A DNA stretch of 64,000 bases from CAWFGS01 sp963815535 (lineage in GTDB: Bacteria > Pseudomonadota > Alphaproteobacteria > Sphingomonadales > Sphingomonadaceae): assembly GCA_963815535.1 (NCBI GenBank), contig CAWFGS010000001.1, forward strand, positions 744,001-808,000, given 5' to 3'. Position 1 is the stretch's first letter. Every line of letters starts with the position of its first letter. Of the stretch, positions 63,115 through 64,000 are shown in pieces. A program made the translations under genes and the position numbers. The notes beneath the pieces are model-generated. The model searched no databases, was not told the origin of the DNA, and saw nothing but the letters and a program-made list of their open reading frames with translations.

Positions 63115-64000
63115 TCAGCCCGCACCCTTCGTCTTGGTGCTGCCCTTTTTCGCATGGCCTTCGATGAATTCGATGATCTGCCCGGCGATATCCTTGCCCG
63201 TGGCGTTTTCGATACCCTCCAGTCCGGGGGAGGAGTTCACTTCCATGATGACCGGGCCGTGATTGGACCGCAGCAGATCGACGCCGCACACGTTCAGCCC
63301 CATGCACTTGGCCGCGCGCACTGCTGTCGAGCGTTCTTCCGGCGTGATCTTGATCAGTTGCGCGCTGCCGCCGCGATGCAGATTGCTGCGAAACTCGCCT
63401 TCCGCGCCCTGCCGTTTCATGGCCGCGACGACTTTTCCGCCGACGACCAGGCAGCGAATGTCGGACCCGCCCGCTTCCTTGATAAACTCCTGCACCATGA
63501 TCGCGATGTTCGCCCCGCGAAACGCCTCGATGATCGAAGCGCCGCCTTTCAGCGTTTCGGCCAACACCACGCCGATGCCCTGCGTCCCCTCCAGCAGTTT
63601 GATGACCACCGGTGGCCCGTTCACGGCTTTGATGATCTGTTCGGCTTGCTTGGGATCGTTGGCATAGGCGGTCAGCGGCAGGCCAAGTCCGTATTTCGCC
63701 ATGATCTGGGTCGAGCGCAATTTGTCCCGGCTGCGCCCGATCGCGACGCTTTCGTTCAAGGACCATACCCCGCCCATTTCGAACTGGCGCAGCACGGCCA
63801 GACCGTAACTGGTGATCGATGCGCCGATGCGCGGAATAACCGCCTCGTAACCCGACAGCGTTTCCCCCTTATACGTCACGGTCGGGCGATGGCTGGCGAT
63901 GTTCACCGTGCAGCGCGTGGTGTTCAAAATATCCAGCGTATGGCCGCGCTGTTCCGCCGCCTCCACCAACCGTTTGTGGGAATAGAGATTGGCGTTGCGC
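63115..64000 (-). CDS. rimK: Alpha-L-glutamate ligase RimK (5' end off window)
   Basis: Adds glutamates to the C-terminus of ribosomal protein S6 in E. coli; some RimK enzymes also make poly-glutamate. The visible 294 residues cover YSHKRLVEAAEQRGH, EAVIPRIGASITSYGLAVLRQFE, SRDKLRSTQIMAKYG, VVIKLLEGTQGIGVVLAET, VQEFIKEAGGSDIRCLVVG, EGEFRSNLHRGG and VIMEVNSSPGLEGIE, aligning with E. coli RimK throughout. The start lies a few codons past the edge. rpsF, whose product is its usual target, is 4 kb away. Confidence 0.94.
   Translation of the reverse strand, partial: RNANLYSHKRLVEAAEQRGHTLDILNTTRCTVNIASHRPTVTYKGETLSGYEAVIPRIGASITSYGLAVLRQFEMGGVWSLNESVAIGRSRDKLRSTQIMAKYGLGLPLTAYANDPKQAEQIIKAVNGPPVVIKLLEGTQGIGVVLAETLKGGASIIEAFRGANIAIMVQEFIKEAGGSDIRCLVVGGKVVAAMKRQGAEGEFRSNLHRGGSAQLIKITPEERSTAVRAAKCMGLNVCGVDLLRSNHGPVIMEVNSSPGLEGIENATGKDIAGQIIEFIEGHAKKGSTKTKGAG

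Noticed and set aside
1..64000. tRNA, rRNA or riboswitch genes
   Set aside because: No cloverleaf, rRNA core or known riboswitch consensus was recognised by eye; a covariance-model search would be decisive.

Overview
The window looks like high-GC chromosomal DNA from an alphaproteobacterium of the order Sphingomonadales, probably near the Erythrobacteraceae. This rests on my knowledge of the gene families and neighbourhoods (purF followed by an SDR gene, guaB-rsmB, sdhCDA, rimK, PHA synthase, KorAB, GlyQ). No search was run. Almost everything is core chromosome. No rRNA, tRNA, CRISPR array, prophage or transposase gene was seen.

Layout. 1-4.2 kb: glyQ, a small membrane/HTH/membrane operon, and two tandem TraB/GumN-type secreted proteins. 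4.3-8.8 kb: rplY-pth, a CPBP protease, a Tat-type SDR and ychF. 8.9-13.7 kb: lolCD, purF, an SDR and a PilZ protein. 13.7-18.5 kb: a serine hydrolase lipoprotein, cfa, phr and a DUF457-like membrane protein. 18.5-26.6 kb: korAB, an esterase, rppH, a TPR protein, rsmB and guaB. 26.6-33.3 kb: M28 peptidase, 3-hydroxybutyrate dehydrogenase, zinc metallopeptidase and sdhCDA. 33.4-40.7 kb: SDR-prmA, ligA-recN-bamD and a two-gene hypothetical operon. 40.7-43.0 kb: an AT-rich restriction cassette (HNH + Mrr) bracketed by inverted repeats. 43.0-52.6 kb: lepA, a GGDEF-EAL-PilZ protein, phaC-phaZ, DUF2855 and dnaN. 52.8-58.8 kb: fabG, a GxxExxY cassette and fabD; ldcA facing a Mur ligase; a zinc-ribbon membrane protein; DUF808. 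58.8-64 kb: rpsF-rpsR-rplI, amn, a Ddl-like ATP-grasp ligase and rimK.

Functional themes are translation and ribosome modification (glyQ, rplY, pth, prmA, rsmB, lepA, rpsF/R/rplI, rimK), envelope building and recycling (lolCD, bamD, cfa, ldcA, Mur ligase), carbon storage (phaC, phaZ, bdh), central metabolism (korAB, sdhCDA, guaB, purF, amn), DNA repair and replication (phr, ligA, recN, dnaN) and c-di-GMP (PilZ, GGDEF-EAL).

Sequence quality matters. About half of the long genes, including many that should be essential (glyQ, ychF, purF, guaB, ligA, lepA, dnaN, fabD, rpsR), are broken by single-base indels that preserve the protein in another frame. These look like assembly or sequencing errors, so I annotate each as one gene spanning all its pieces and give approximate shift positions.

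The most interesting non-core material is (1) the HNH-Mrr cassette flanked by degenerate inverted repeats of about 130-150 bp, and (2) a set of intergenic inverted-repeat elements whose arms have an 8-bp period, one of which encloses a GxxExxY gene inserted between fabD and fabG.
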